This document shows, in pieces, positions 9,415-20,433 of a DNA stretch of 64,000 nt. The notes beneath the pieces are model-generated. The model saw only the letters and a program-made list of their open reading frames with translations. It did not search any database and had not been told where the DNA came from. Source of the stretch: Clavaria fumosa (taxonomy: Eukaryota; Basidiomycota; Agaricomycetes; Agaricales; Clavariaceae); the NCBI GenBank assembly GCA_951802425.1, contig OX637797.1, positions 620,001 through 684,000 on the forward strand, given 5' to 3'. Each line of letters opens with the position of its first letter. Position 1 is the first letter of the stretch. A program made the position numbers and the translations under genes.

Positions 9415-11003
9415 TCAGGCGTCGAATGCCCCGAACTCGACTTCCGCCGCCACATGTTGAGACTCGTGGTCCTGGCATTGCACCAAGGAAATGAATCGGT
9501 CGCTACACGACGGCCAATGACATGGATAAGGCGCATCATCGAACGGCCAAATAGAGAAGGGCCCGCCACCATCGTACTTGTCCGTCGCCCGCTTATCCGA
9601 GATGGTCCAGCGCCGGCACCGTTTCCGGGTAGCACAACCATCGCCAGCGCCACCGCGCTCGCTGTAGTATTCACCAGCGAGCAGCAGTGGATTCGTAATC
9701 CAGCCTTCCCGCTCGGACTGGAGCAGCCGCAGCATGCGCCACTCACTCTCCTTCCGTTCCAGGGCATCTAGGATCGCCAGGGGGTCGGGGGCAGGAACGC
9801 TACTGCTCGCACGTTGCGAAGCAGATAGGACGTTAAATGTCGACGACAGTGCATGCATCGACGGGCGGCGGTGCGGGGACGTGCTTGTCCAGCATCGATG
9901 GAGGATTGCCCAGATCTCGGGGCTGACTTCTGGGCACCTATTGCGGCGTGGTAGATCGTTTTGCGTCAACGCAAGGGGGACCGTTGCATCAGACATTAGA
10001 TGGCAGAAGGGAACGCGCCCTGTGTACATCTGCGAAGAAAAATGTCACACATATGTACGAGGTTGGAGAATCAGATGAACCTCAAGGATAGTCATAGCGA
10101 ATGCCCATATGTCGGTGGCAGTGGTCAACCTCGGAAGCTTCCCATCATCGTTGAATTCAAACAGCTCAGGGGCCATCCAACGACAAGTCCCTACTGCAGA
10201 GAATTGACATACATGTGCAAAGGGTCAGTTAAATAAAACTCACCACCAGCATTGGAAGTTAAGCCAGAGTGATCCAGGAGGCGAGAGAGACCAAAATCAA
10301 TGAGCAAGGCTTGGCCCGCATCACTCACGAGAATGTTGGACTATGCAGCATTAGCGTGAGTTTAGATATGAATACTAGCAACTTACAGCTTTGATGTCAC
10401 CGTGGATGACGTGAACCTGTGGACCATGAAGATACGATAGGCCAGCCGCAATTTGACAGACCTTGGAATAATGATGCATAAGTTATGCGTGAGTAAACAG
10501 CTCGTTGAAACACTCACGAGGTCAAGGAGGTCAACTTCAGGATTGTGTAGCAGGCAGGCTCGTACACTTCCATTCGAGTAGTATGGAGAAATCAGGCAGG
10601 GCAACTCCGGGCACCGTGGGTCGTAGAATACTCCGAGGAAAGGCACGATGTGTGGATGGGAGAGTCGACTCCATAAGTGAGCCTCTTTGATCACTCTCTA
10701 CAGAACAGATCAAGAAATCAGTTTCGAGGAGATGGAGGAGATGTAAAGGAGAGTGACTCTTTTGAGCTTTTTGAGGTCGTTTTGGTAGGTTGAACGAGCC
10801 CCGATGAATCGAGCTCTGATGACCTTAATAGCAACCTGGTCAAGTTATTAGCATATCAGTATCTCATGGTTGACCTGTTGACGACTGACCACTTCGGTTT
10901 CGCCATCGCTGCGAATCCACTGGCCTGTGTAGATGTCGGCTAGGCCACCCAGGGCAAATGGTTCCCAACCTAACCGTACCACCTCTCCTGTTAAATTGCG
11001 CAT
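9415..11003 (-). CDS. K1: protein kinase with C-terminal C2H2 zinc finger
   Basis: A seven-exon gene, all GT..AG: 11003-10890, 10835-10758, 10697-10518, 10461-10387, 10340-10244, 10193-10081, 10029-9415. Joined, it gives about 423 aa without stops. The kinase domain has a glycine-rich start (LGGLADIY), VAIKV lysine, HGDIKASNILV catalytic loop, DFGLSRLL, VGTCRWMAPE activation segment and the ATDIWAF subdomain IX. The HGDIK loop replaces the usual HRD arginine by glycine, common in mushroom TKL-like kinases. The last exon ends with a classical C2H2 finger (C-X4-C-X12-H-X3-H, CHWPSC..). Start choice: ATG 11003, conserved in K2 and K3. It is the head-to-head partner of the IWS1-like relic at 12.5 kb. 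Substrate unknown. Confidence 0.85.
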
Positions 11004-11039
11004 GAGGGACAGCTTCCAAGAGCGCCTTTTGAGACACAA

Positions 11040-11550
11040 GAGTGGGATAGGAAGATAGCGCGGTAGGATGAGACTGTCATGGCCGCGAGTGATTTATCCG
11101 TTCGTTTTGCTGGGTGGTTTGGGTGTGAGGGATGCTTCGCCACCCACAGCGAGCCACACACACGCTACCTCCATTTAGAATGAGATCGGACTTCATATTC
11201 TCTCGATTTAGAAGGTAAAGTCCCAGTAGTCGGAAAACCAAACAGATGCAAATCGTCGGATCGCGCATTCTTCACCAGCCATTGAGCAGCAGCAGAAGGC
11301 ACGTGGCACAGTCGACCGCCAAGGATCAGTCTGAGCTGAGCAGATATCGCTGACGCTGTATTAAGTCAGTTAGGGGACCGCCACTCGGGAGTCGGCTCGC
11401 TACCAAATTTTAGCGCGTGCGTCGGTTCCTAGTACCTTCCTAGCAGGGGAGATATTTATTGGAATGACGCGCCGTATTCCGGCGCAGTGAAACGGGAAAG
11501 ATGAGTGTCTATGAACTGCCGTTTGCTGTACACATCACTCGCACGACGTT
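11040..11550. other. Kinase-family upstream region, no gene seen
   Basis: This spacer resembles the sequence upstream of kinase copies K3 (27.3-27.9 kb) and K4 (31.3-31.9 kb), including a single unit of the 41-bp repeat that is tandem at 27376-27539. I see no coding frame here. It likely holds the kinase family promoter and duplicated flank. Confidence 0.5.
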
Positions 11551-11699
11551 TTTCTACTGCATGCACAGGCTACATGTAGCTACACAACGAACAACGATTT
11601 CCAAACCCTGGGATAAATGTTCGATATATCCAAAAGGAGGACTTCCCGTTGCTCGTCCGAGGTAGGAAAAAGAAATTGCCCTGTGAGCACTTATTGTAA

Positions 11700-12012
11700 C
11701 TGAGGATGGTTCAAGTGCCCCGGTCCCAACCTCCGCCGCGTGCCAAGGCTCACGGCCCCGGCATTGCCCCAGAGACAAATCGGCCGCCGCGCGGCCTCCT
11801 CCGTTTCCAGGGCGTCCAAGACGTGGCGGGATGTGGCGGAAACGCTCAAGGCAAGGACGTTCGAATGTCAGCGACAGCGCGTACATGGACGGGGGGCGGC
11901 GGTGCGGGGACACGCGCGTCCAGCGGCGGCGCAGGTCGTTTTGGGTCGGCGCAGGGGGGACCGACGCGTCCGACCTGATACAGCAGAGCCCCCGTCCTGT
12001 AAACATCTGCAA
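11700..12012 (-). pseudogene. Degenerate kinase exon-7 fragment
   Basis: On the minus strand the region from 12012 down to about 11700 shows broken resemblance to the last kinase exon: MFTGR, TQNDLRRR, a SPHRRPPSMYALSLTF segment, then loss of similarity. Indels have removed the zinc-finger part from this frame. A near copy of this fragment sits at 25.88-26.31 kb, so it was duplicated as a block after decaying. Confidence 0.65.
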
Positions 12013-12112
12013 AGAACAGTGGCCAATGCTGAAGGTAATTCCTAGATCTTGTACAGCACGTCAGCGATATCTCTGCTCAGACTGCGAGAGGTCCGTGTCA
12101 CGTGCCTTCTGC

Positions 12113-12134
12113 TTTTTTTTTTTTTTTTTTTTTT
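12113..12134 (+). repeat. Poly-T run (22 T)
   Basis: An uninterrupted run of 22 T on the plus strand, equivalent to poly-A on the minus strand. A retroposed tail is possible, but no retrogene is visible next to it. Confidence 0.8.
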
Positions 12135-12287
12135 GAATCAGCATTTGTATCCCGCAACATGTGGCTAAGACAAAGACGCGGTTGTACGTGATGTACGTAA
12201 GGTGATTAAGTGGTAGGGTTATGTGGGCGTGCCTTCTGCCTCCACGCACAAGCGGTAATGCGCATGTTCCGTGTGATGCTTCTGCTG

Positions 12288-12326
12288 CTTCTGCTGATGA
12301 TAATGATGATGATGATGATGATGATT
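12288..12326 (+). repeat. GAT trinucleotide microsatellite
   Basis: About ten GAT/AAT triplets follow a CTGCTT-rich stretch. It lies in sequence otherwise shared with kinase upstream regions, where the triplet run is absent. Confidence 0.8.
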
Positions 12327-12872
12327 TGCATCTGTTTGGTTTTCCGACTGCTGGGACTTTACCTTCTAAATCGAGAGAATATGAAGTCCGATCTCATTCT
12401 AAATGGAGGTAGCATGTGTATTCAGTGCGCGGCTCTTGGTGTCCCTCACGCCTAAACCTATGGCAACAGGGACAGACCAGCTTACTTTTTTCGATCACCC
12501 TGTCAGCTCGGCATGATGCCGTTCCCAAATAAGTCTAAGGACCCAGGGGACTCTCAAACTTATGTAATTGTATGTTGCAATTGAAATATGGCCTGCACCC
12601 TCCCCAAAACACGACTGCCGATTGTCGTAATCAACCTCCAGAATCCCAGATACACCAACCACCCAACGGGGTGACTCAGGCGACGAGTATGTTCACGATA
12701 ACACTTCTCCTCGTACATCGGACAGACGTGGGTGAAGAGGCGGATGAAAACGAGCCACCTCATCGTGTTGCACGTCCTACAGCACCTGTCAAGCGATGCA
12801 GACGCAAACCCTCCATCTCAGAAATCAACCTCGATGACCTCCCCCTAGAGCAGGGTATGCATTCACTACAAT

Positions 12873-13187
12873 GGATATGTCAGGATCGCTTACATAAGCA
12901 GGTTGGAAAGGCCAAGAAAGGATTGCAAAAGAGTTGCGGGAAGTTTGCGGACGAGTCACGTGACCCGAACGGGTGGTGGCTTACATAATGGGAACATCAC
13001 GTGACCCGGGCCTGGACGCATCACGTGACGCACGGGGTCCGAGCGTGGGAACGCCGGCAACTCCCGAACCTCTCGCTATATATACTACGTCGCTTTCTTA
13101 CTTGTACCCTTTTCCCCTTATGTTAGTATCGTCATCATCGACCTTACGTTAAGTTGTGTGAACCGTGAGACTAAGTCTGACAGGATA
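12873..13187 (+). mobile_element. Solo gypsy LTR with GGATA target duplication
   Basis: The LTR at 12878-13182 (305 bp, TGTCAGGATCGC..CTGACA) belongs to the element-2 subfamily. It is flanked by GGATA on both sides (12873-12877 and 13183-13187). The inverted copy of the locus at about 23.32 kb has a single GGATA and no LTR, giving the empty site. No internal element sequence remains, so it is the product of LTR-LTR recombination. Confidence 0.93.
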
Positions 13188-13376
13188 CAAATCTTGTCTA
13201 ACGTCACCCAGCCAACAAGCTCCGTATTGACATACAATTCGAGGTCCAAAACGACTGCCCGTCTCCGCAAACGCAAAAAGGACCATCTAGACGAAGACGC
13301 CCTCAACCGCTTCGCTGACGAGGAGGTCTCCTATCTGCGCGACACCATGCTCGGCGCGGCAGACAAGGACGACACC

Positions 13377-14139
13377 ACGAACAAGGCCCGCATGCCCGCC
13401 ACCGCTGAATTCCATCTCCTCCCCCTGGTCATGGAGGTCCTCCGCAAGGCGTCCCTCGCCCAGTCTATTGTCGACAACAACCTCCTCGAGGGTGTCCGCT
13501 GCTTCCTCGAGGGCGTCCGCCACTTCCTCAAGGGCGTCCGCCGCTTCCTCGAGGGCGTCCGCCGCTTCCTCGAGCCCCTCCCCGACCGCTCCCTCCCTGC
13601 CCTCAACACCCACCGGCGAGTTCTTCGCCATGCTGCGCCATCTCGAGTTCGTTGACGCTGCCGTGCTCAAGGAGGCCTCAGCCGCATCGTGCTGTTCTAC
13701 ACCAAGTGCAAGAGGGTGAATGCGGAGGTCGCATGCGTGGCGGACCAGCTCGTCTCACGAACAAGGCCCGCATGCCTGCCACCGCTGAATTCCGTCTCCT
13801 CCCCCTGGTCATGGAGGTCCTCCACAAGGCGTCCCTCGCCCAGTCTATTGTCGACAACAACCTCCTCGAGGGTGTCCGCTGCTTCCTCGAGGGCGTCCGC
13901 CACTTCCTCAATGGCGTCCGCCGCTTCCTCGAGGGCATCCGCCGCTTCCTCGAGCCCCTCCCCGACCGCTCCCTCCCTGCCCTCAACACCCACCGGCGAG
14001 TTCTTCGCCATGCTGCGCCATCTCGAGTTCGTCGACGCTGCTGTGCTCAAGGAGGCAGCCTCAGCCGCATCGTGCTGTTCTACACCAAGTGCAAGAGGGT
14101 GAATGCGGAGGTCGCACATGCGGCGGACCAGCTCGTCTC
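13377..14139 (+). repeat. 380-bp tandem duplication in IWS1-like copy a
   Basis: Two near-identical units, 13377-13756 and 13757-14139, each begin at ACGAACAAGGCC and end at the CTCGTCTC segment. Each contains four successive 21-bp LEGVRRF-type units (13484-13575 and 13862-13953), where the other copy of the locus has only one. Confidence 0.85.
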
Positions 14140-14240
14140 AGTGTGGTTGAGGCTGATCATCAAGTGCTGTGCATCGTACCGCAACCGGGTCATCCCCGTG
14201 GCGCACGAACACTCTCGGGACTGGAGTGAGCTGATCTGAA

Positions 14241-14391
14241 TGTAGAGTGTCTATACGGGGCTCTGTAAACACATGAGGGACTATGCTACGTGCCATAACT
14301 AGATTATGTAATGTCCAATCCTTCGACGACTAAGCCTGAGTGAGGTCCCTGTACCTCCAACGGCAATAGCATAGATTGGTAGTAAGCAGGG
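14241..14391. other. Short spacer, no gene seen
   Basis: Sequence between the IWS1-like relic and the left terminal repeat of the next element. No coding frame or RNA gene is visible. Confidence 0.5.
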
Positions 14392-14696
14392 CATCAGGAA
14401 AAGGGGAAATCTCTGAATCTGTCTTATTATTACTTAAACTGTCTTAAAATGGTGAATAAGACACATTCAGACACAAGAGATTAAGACACACTTGACTTAG
14501 ATTAAGACTATCCAATTTATGGATTAGCCTTAGGCTTGTCTTAGGCATGTACTCAAGACAAACCAAGTCACATCAAGTCACCAAGCAGATCATGTAGTTT
14601 CAGCAAACCTCAGGTCAGATGGACCCATCTTGCATAGACACAGGTTTAATACTACAGCAGGCTGGCAGTGCTATGTAGATCTACACTCATAGAACC

Positions 14697-16073
14697 TGCC
14701 GCCGCCACTGCCATCATTGTCGTCGTCCGCCGCCATTGCTGCCGCCGCCGTCGTCATCGTCCGCCGCTGTTGCTGCCACCGTCATCGTCGTCATCTGCTG
14801 CTGTTGCTGCCGCCGTCATCGTCGTCGTCCGCCGCTGTTGTTGCCGCCGCCGCCATCGTCGTCCGCTGCGTCGTGCTGTTGCTGCTGCTGCCGCCGCCAC
14901 CGTCGTCTGCTGCTGTTGCTGCCACCGCCGCCGTCGTCGTCGTCCGCCGCCGTTGCTGCCATCGTCGTCGTCCGCTGCCATTGCTGCTGTCATCGTCGTC
15001 CGCCGCCGTTGCTGCCGTCGTCGTCATCGTCGTCCGCCGCTGTTGCTGCCGCCGTCGTTGTCGTCCACCGCTATTGCTGCCACCGCCGTCGTCCGCCACT
15101 GTTGCTGCCACCGCCGCCGCCGCCGTCGTCCGCCGCTGTTGCTGCCGCTGCCGCCATCGTCGTCTGCCGCTGTTGCTGCCGCCGCCGCTGTTGCTGCCAT
15201 CGTCGTCGCCGTTGCTGCCGTCGTCATCATCGTCGTCCGCCGCTGTTGCTGCCACTGTCGTCCGCCACCGTTGCTGCCACCGTTGTCGTCGTCGTCCGCC
15301 GCTGTTGCTGCCACCACCGCCGTCGTCGTCTGCCGCTGTTGCTGCCGCCGCCGTTGCTGCCGTCGTCATCGTCCGCCGCTGTTGCCGCTGCCGTCGTCGT
15401 CGTCCGCCACTGTTGCCGCTGCCGTCGTCGTCGTCCGCCGCTGTTGCTGCCGTCGTCGTCGTCCGCCGCTGTTGCCGCTGCCGTCGTCATCGTCCGCCGC
15501 TGTTGCTGCCGCCGCCATCGTCATCTGCCGCTGTTGCTGCTGCCGCCGCCGCTGTCGTCCGCTGCTGCCGCCGCCGCTGTCGTCCGCCGCTGTTGCTGCC
15601 GCCGCCGCCGTCGTCGTCATCCGCTGCGTCGTGCTGTTGCTGCTGCTGCCGCCGCCGCCGTCATCGTCTGTTGCTGTTGCTGCCGCTGCTGCCGTCGTCT
15701 GCTGCTGTTGCTGCCACCGCCGCCGTCGTCTGCTGCTGTTGCTGCCGCCGCCGCCGCCATTGCTGCCATCGTCGTCGTCCACCGTCATCGTCATCCGCCG
15801 CTGTTGCTGCCGCCGTCATCGTCGTCATCCGCCACTGTTGCTGCCGCCGTCGTCGTCGTCCGCCGCTGTTGCTGCCGCCACCGCCATCGTCGTGCTGTTG
15901 CTGCTGCTGCTGTCGTCGTGCTATTGCTGCTGCTGCCGCCGCCGCCTTCGTCGTGCTGTAGCTGCTGCCGCTGCCGCCGTCGTCGTGCTGTTGCTACGGC
16001 TGCCGCCACCACCGTCACAGCTGTTGTCGCCGTCGCAGCTGTCACTGTCGCAGTCACCGTCGCAGCTCAATGG
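14697..16073 (+). repeat. 1.4-kb degenerate triplet array (CCG/GTC/GCT type)
   Basis: This is an almost pure array of codon-like triplets such as CCGCCGCTGTTGCTGC and GTCGTCATCGTC, with a loose 24-40 bp higher-order period. Because only C-, T- and G-rich triplets without TAA/TAG/TGA occur, all three forward frames are open for more than 1.2 kb and several reverse frames are too. I read this as microsatellite expansion, not as a gene. Confidence 0.9.
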
Positions 16074-16156
16074 CGATAGAGAGGGACTTACGGTTCGATG
16101 GGGTGGAGGGTGAAGGTGAAGGTGCGAGAAGAAGAACGTGACATGCAGCGGACTTA

Positions 16157-16202
16157 GAAAAACTTCAACATCAGATCATGTGATCTGATGTTGATGTTTT
16201 TC
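16157..16202. repeat. Hairpin palindrome inside the TIR element
   Basis: The inverted repeat is centred on 16179-16180. The inner 12 bp (AACATCAGATCA / TGATCTGATGTT) are perfect, and the arms extend to about 22 bp with one mismatch. It sits between the two triplet arrays. Confidence 0.8.
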
Positions 16203-16283
16203 TTCCAAGTCCGTGTCAAGTCATGTGTCATGTCCGTGCCACGCATCCCCACTGGCACTCAGCCAATGACTTGCAGCGGGAGC

Positions 16284-16722
16284 GATGACCATGACGGACC
16301 ATGACGACAACAACCACAACCACGACCACGACGACCACGACCACGACCGCAATGACCACGACCAGAGTCACCAGACCACGACCACGGCCACGACCATGAC
16401 CACGACGGCGACGACGATGGTGACGACCACGACCACGACGGCGACGGCGATGACCATGACCATGACGGCGACGACGATGGCGATGACCACGACCACAACG
16501 GCAATGACAATGGCGACGACCACGACAGCGACGGTGATGGCCACGACAGTGACGGCGACAGCGACGGCGATGACCACGACAGCGACGACAGCGACAACTG
16601 TGATGACAGCGATGACAGCAACGGCGATGACAGCAACGGCAACAACGGCGACAGCGACAACAGCAACGGCGAAAACAGCAACGGCGATGACAGCGATGGC
16701 AACAACAGCAACGATGACAAAG
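16284..16722 (+). repeat. GAC/AAC triplet array
   Basis: About 440 bp of ACC/GAC/AAC/GGC triplets, drifting from GACCAC-rich at the left to GGCGACAGC-rich at the right. It is read as low-complexity DNA despite an open frame rich in Thr, Asp and His. Confidence 0.85.
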
Positions 16723-16982
16723 GTATGTCTTTGTTTCCTTTGGGTGGACTTAGAATTACTTTATGTACTTTGTGTTCATTGATCATGCATTGTAAGTTGG
16801 ACTTGGACTTATGACCCTTATTCGTACTTTACAAAATGTTTACTAAGACATAGTAAGGACAACCAGAGTGTCTTAGATGACTTAATTGCCTTAGACTCAA
16901 TTCTAAGTCTACTAAGTCACCCTCAGTAACCCTCAGAGATTTCCCCTTTTCCTGATGGGCTCGTATCCATCCACAACCTTTG

Positions 16983-19612
16983 TCACTCTGCGACGGCACT
17001 AATGGACATTACTTCTGAGCTGTCTTCATCCCTAAGGCCTAAATCTGCGTCAGGATCTCTGCCTCCAGTCTCCCTAGTAGCCTGCAACAACGATTTGGGA
17101 GTTTGTGCTTCAAGTTGATCCCAGGCAGCATAGTTTGTAGGTACTTTGAAGTATTTGCAGAATTGATTGCAACGATGATCAGCTTCAAATGATTCGAGTC
17201 CATCAGGAATGTTTCCAGCGGAGAAAATGACCCCGAGTTTGCTGTCAAAAAGGTCAGTACATTTCTGCAAAGTGATGAACAAATTCACCGCTCAGTGACA
17301 ACCTGTGGGTCACTGAGGAGGTTGTTGCCACCTTTGATAACAAGTTAGTAGCGACTTGGAGTGACAGTCAGAACAGTAAGAAAATGCCAAGAATACCTTG
17401 GTAATCCGCAATAAAGGCTAGCTTTTTAGTTTTCCAGTATTGGACATGCTGGGTGAATGCCAGAAACTCCGTGCAAGAAATGTCTTCTACTGAATGGGAG
17501 AGTGGAATGGCAGAGTCATTGTTGAAATACTTCTGAAATTTACCATCCCTCTTAATATCCACAACTTCCTCGAGTAGGAAAACTTTCCGCTCTCCTTGCT
17601 GCTCGACTGCCAGAGCCGCCTTCACAAAACGCATCTGTGGAATAGAAAATTCTGGTTTACCCGTTGCATCCATCTCTGATTCCATGAAGCCATAGACCAG
17701 ATCCAGTAGAGCTTGTGCCCAAACAAGACAATTGAGCTCGCTGGTCAGCTCCTTCGCTTGCCGCTTTGAATCATATGGGATCTTGTGGGTTACTGTATGT
17801 ACTCCTGTGGTCGTGGATGTGGTATCAACTGATTTTAAGTAATAAGCTTGCTTCGCACAGACATTATACCCATCGAAGATTTTGATGCTCGTTGTGCCGA
17901 AGCTGGCCATCTTGAAGCCACCAGCTTTTTGTGATTTCGGATTCATGTCGAGTGTCAACACCAGTGTACAGGTTTCACTATAGTTGCTCAGATAAGTCTT
18001 ATTTAGAAGCTCTTCAAGACTCTGATGGCGGAGGGGGTAGACGACGACCATGAAGGTTTTTATGTCAACTAGTTCCGAGTCATCAATCAACGGACAAGAA
18101 ATAAATGAATGGTGGACTCGGATGAACACACATAAGGGGCGAATATCTCTGGCTTGCGGGGGTATCTGCGCTTTGAGTGCCATGCGCAGGAGCGTCTTCG
18201 TTGGTGACTGAAACCCAGAGGACACCCGTGGCCGTTTCTCAGGAATGGCCACTTGTTGCGCAACACTGGGGCCTGAACCCCTCTCCTGAGAACCAAGATG
18301 AGCTTTGGAATGATGAGAGCATTAAAACGGTTTCATTCACCTGCGCAACTGCTTCAGGTGAGTGTGACCGCTTGACTGAACTCGAAGCGTCAGGTGTGGG
18401 CCGTTTGGCTTCACAGAGGGTATCGCAGAGCTGTTTCTAGTATTGTAGCATGTAAGGGTGATAAAAGACATGAGCATGGCAGGTGTACCTCCTCAAGGCC
18501 ATCTCGATACTTGACATATTGCTCGTAGTAGTCATTTGAGATATGGAAGAAGACACGACATTTGCCGGCTTTGAATTTCCCTTTGGCCCCCTTAATGAAG
18601 TACTTAGCGATAGCATTTACATCTGGGTTGTTGGGGAGCAGTGGCGCCCATTCCATGTTGCGCATCATAATATCTCCGATGCTAAGTGGGAAGTTATTAG
18701 AAAACTTATTCCAGTGGCCTATAATCGCAACAAATAAATACTCCTTCAGTTGCTGCGAACCAATACGAAATGGGATGTTATCGACAGCTTCAAGTACAGC
18801 CTGGTAGTTGCATTAGCTCAGTCGAAATGACAAATATACAACCTACACCAACAGCCTTTGGTGTGCGTCTCCCCTCAGGCAATGTGGCCATTTCGGCTTG
18901 TACGACTACGACCTCTCCGCCATGACCGGCATAAGCCAATTTGGAGAGTCGATCACGCAGCGCTGCATATGTCAGGTGATTCTGTGTATACCCTGACGTC
19001 GAAGCCAAAGGAAGAGCGTCCCAAATTGACCTGGGAACAGGCGGGGGAGCACCAAGAGGACCTTGCAAGAAGCTTCCGCCTTGGGATTGATGACCTGGGA
19101 GGAGGATGCGAGGGCCTCCACTGGAAATACGATTGAAATTGGGAGTGGGAGGGGGCGGGGGAGGCATTAAAAGCGATGCATCTAACCTCCCCATTGGTTG
19201 GATGGGATTGGCGGGTTCTGAACATGAAGGTCAGATAGAGTTGATTCCGAAGATAACAAAGAACTTTCCACCACGTTGTGCCTTGGCAATCTGGCCATGA
19301 ACGACATAGCGGTGGTCAGGCACAGGCAAGTCATCTATGCATGGCCATGGGCCACCAGTGACTGTTTCAGCGGCAACACTTCTCTTAAAAAATGCTGGCC
19401 ATGGACGTACCTCGGCGCTTTGTGGTGGTCTTTGACATGTAGTGTCCATAGCACGTTGCGCAATGCCACCTTCCTTCTCCATCCTTGTTTGAGTGGAGAT
19501 ATTGCAGCACAGTGCCAGCAGGGAACCACGGGCCATTGGGGCAGTTCTTACCACGCTGGCAAAACACAGGGAGGGTTTGATCCTGAGTGGTAAAATCTGC
19601 AGAGTACGACAT
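16983..19612 (-). CDS. Alpha-type protein kinase (MHCK/EF2K family)
   Basis: A multi-exon minus-strand gene with an atypical alpha-kinase domain at the C-terminus. The probable start is ATG 19612, giving a Cys-containing N-terminal region (VFCQRGKNCPNGPW, WHCATC). A Pro-rich linker follows (18.79-19.19 kb), then an exon around 18.54-18.78 kb (EYLFVAIIGHWNKFSNN). The kinase core is at 18.25-17.37 kb with GGFKMASFG, an AKQAYYL segment, KVFLLEEV, FLAFTQHVQYWKTKKLAFIADYQG. After a short intron come LLSDPQVVT and a final exon ending at 16983 with GLESFEADHRCNQFCKYF, the terminal Cys/His zinc module of alpha-kinases. Splices in the N-terminal half are not fully resolved and one frame change near 19.42 kb could be a short intron or an indel. 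Substrate unknown. Confidence 0.75.
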
Positions 19613-19738
19613 GGCCGCTACTTCGCGTCTGAGCATTACTAGTAACGGACTTATATAAATCTGCACGTGTCCGAGTCTGGCTGCCCTTCCCCAGGAGTCA
19701 GAATGCATAATCCTGTCCCCAATTTGCTATGGTACCGG

Positions 19739-20433
19739 GCTTTATTGCTGTTTTCAGCGCACTTGGCGGACTGCACATAACACACAAATTTACGCTAATT
19801 TAAAAGATGAATCTGAGGTAAGGCTTATATGGACAATCTTATAGTATATCATTAGGGCTACACAGCCACATTTTTGCATTGCAAAATATGTTATATTGGG
19901 GGAGATATAGGTGAATCTTCATTTTTGGTTACACAAACATATGTGATAAGTAACTCAGGAACAAGGCATCTGATAGACATGGTTATGAGAGCAAAAATGG
20001 TGTACATTAGGAGGGCTAGGCAGCCCCATATGTATAAGAAAGGATTAGTGACAAATAAGTACAAATATAGGCATAACAAAATCTGCACCATTTTGTTATG
20101 CATATATTTGTACTTATTTGTCACTAATACTTTTTTATACATATGGGGCTGCCTAGCCCTCCTAATTTACACCATTTTTGCTCTCATAACCATGTCTATC
20201 AGATGCCTTGTTCCTGAGTTACTTATCACATATGTTTGTGTAACCAAAAATGAAGATTCACCTATATCTCCCCCAATATAACATATTTTGCAATGCAAAA
20301 ATGTGGCTGTGTAGCCCTAATGATATACTATAAGATTGTCCATATAAGCCTTACCTCAGATTCATCTTTTAAATTAGCGTAAATTTGTGCGTTATGTGCA
20401 GTCCGCCAAGTGCGCTGAAAACAGCAATAAAGC
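19739..20433. repeat. 695-bp near-perfect palindrome (foldback element)
   Basis: Two arms of about 343 bp are inverted copies around a spacer of only a few bases (centre near 20086). By eye the arms differ at about five positions. The ends are GCTTTATTGCTGTTTTCAGC and its complement. No target duplication is obvious and no gene is encoded. It lies about 127 bp upstream of the alpha-kinase start. Transcription across it would give a long hairpin RNA. Confidence 0.92.

Larger units (their letters stand above)
12572..14240 (+). pseudogene. IWS1/Spn1-like transcription elongation factor relic, copy a
   Basis: The plus strand encodes an IWS1-like protein. A basic N-terminal part (KRCRRKPSISEINLDDLP) is followed by the TFIIS N-terminal (LW) domain signature (LLPLVMEVLRKASLAQ, IVDNNLLEGVRRFLEPLPD, SLPALN) and then the YTKCKRVN segment. 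It is broken in several ways: a solo LTR at 12878-13182; 21-bp expansions of the LEGVRRF motif; a 380-bp tandem duplication of the LW domain (from 13377 and from 13757); and a frame change inside the domain, where EFFAMLRHLEFVDAAVLKE lies in another frame. IWS1 acts in the nucleus with Spt6 and RNA polymerase II. This copy cannot encode a normal protein. Confidence 0.75.
14392..16957. mobile_element. Non-autonomous element with 25-bp terminal inverted repeats
   Basis: The 25-bp sequence CATCAGGAAAAGGGGAAATC+TCTGA at 14392-14416 is repeated inverted at 16933-16957, exact by eye. Inside each end are short repeats of TTAAGACA/CTTAGAC type (14420-14560 and 16850-16920). The 2.57-kb interior has no transposase. 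It consists of a 1.37-kb GCC/GTC/GCT triplet array, a hairpin palindrome and a 0.44-kb GAC/AAC triplet array. A clear target duplication was not found (at most AT), so the superfamily is unknown. The right end lies 26 bp from the alpha-kinase stop codon. Confidence 0.65.

Noticed and set aside
14668..16113. Long Ala/Val/Ser/Pro/Leu-rich ORFs of 414-481 codons in three plus frames
   Set aside because: All frames are open because the triplet array lacks T-A-A, T-A-G and T-G-A combinations. There is no codon structure and no conserved domain.
16285..16782. 165-aa Thr/Asp/His-rich ORF
   Set aside because: It consists of low-complexity GAC/AAC triplets inside a non-coding element.
19874..20281. 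135-aa ORF across the palindrome
   Set aside because: The frame reads through both arms of an inverted repeat, which produces mirrored peptides on both strands.
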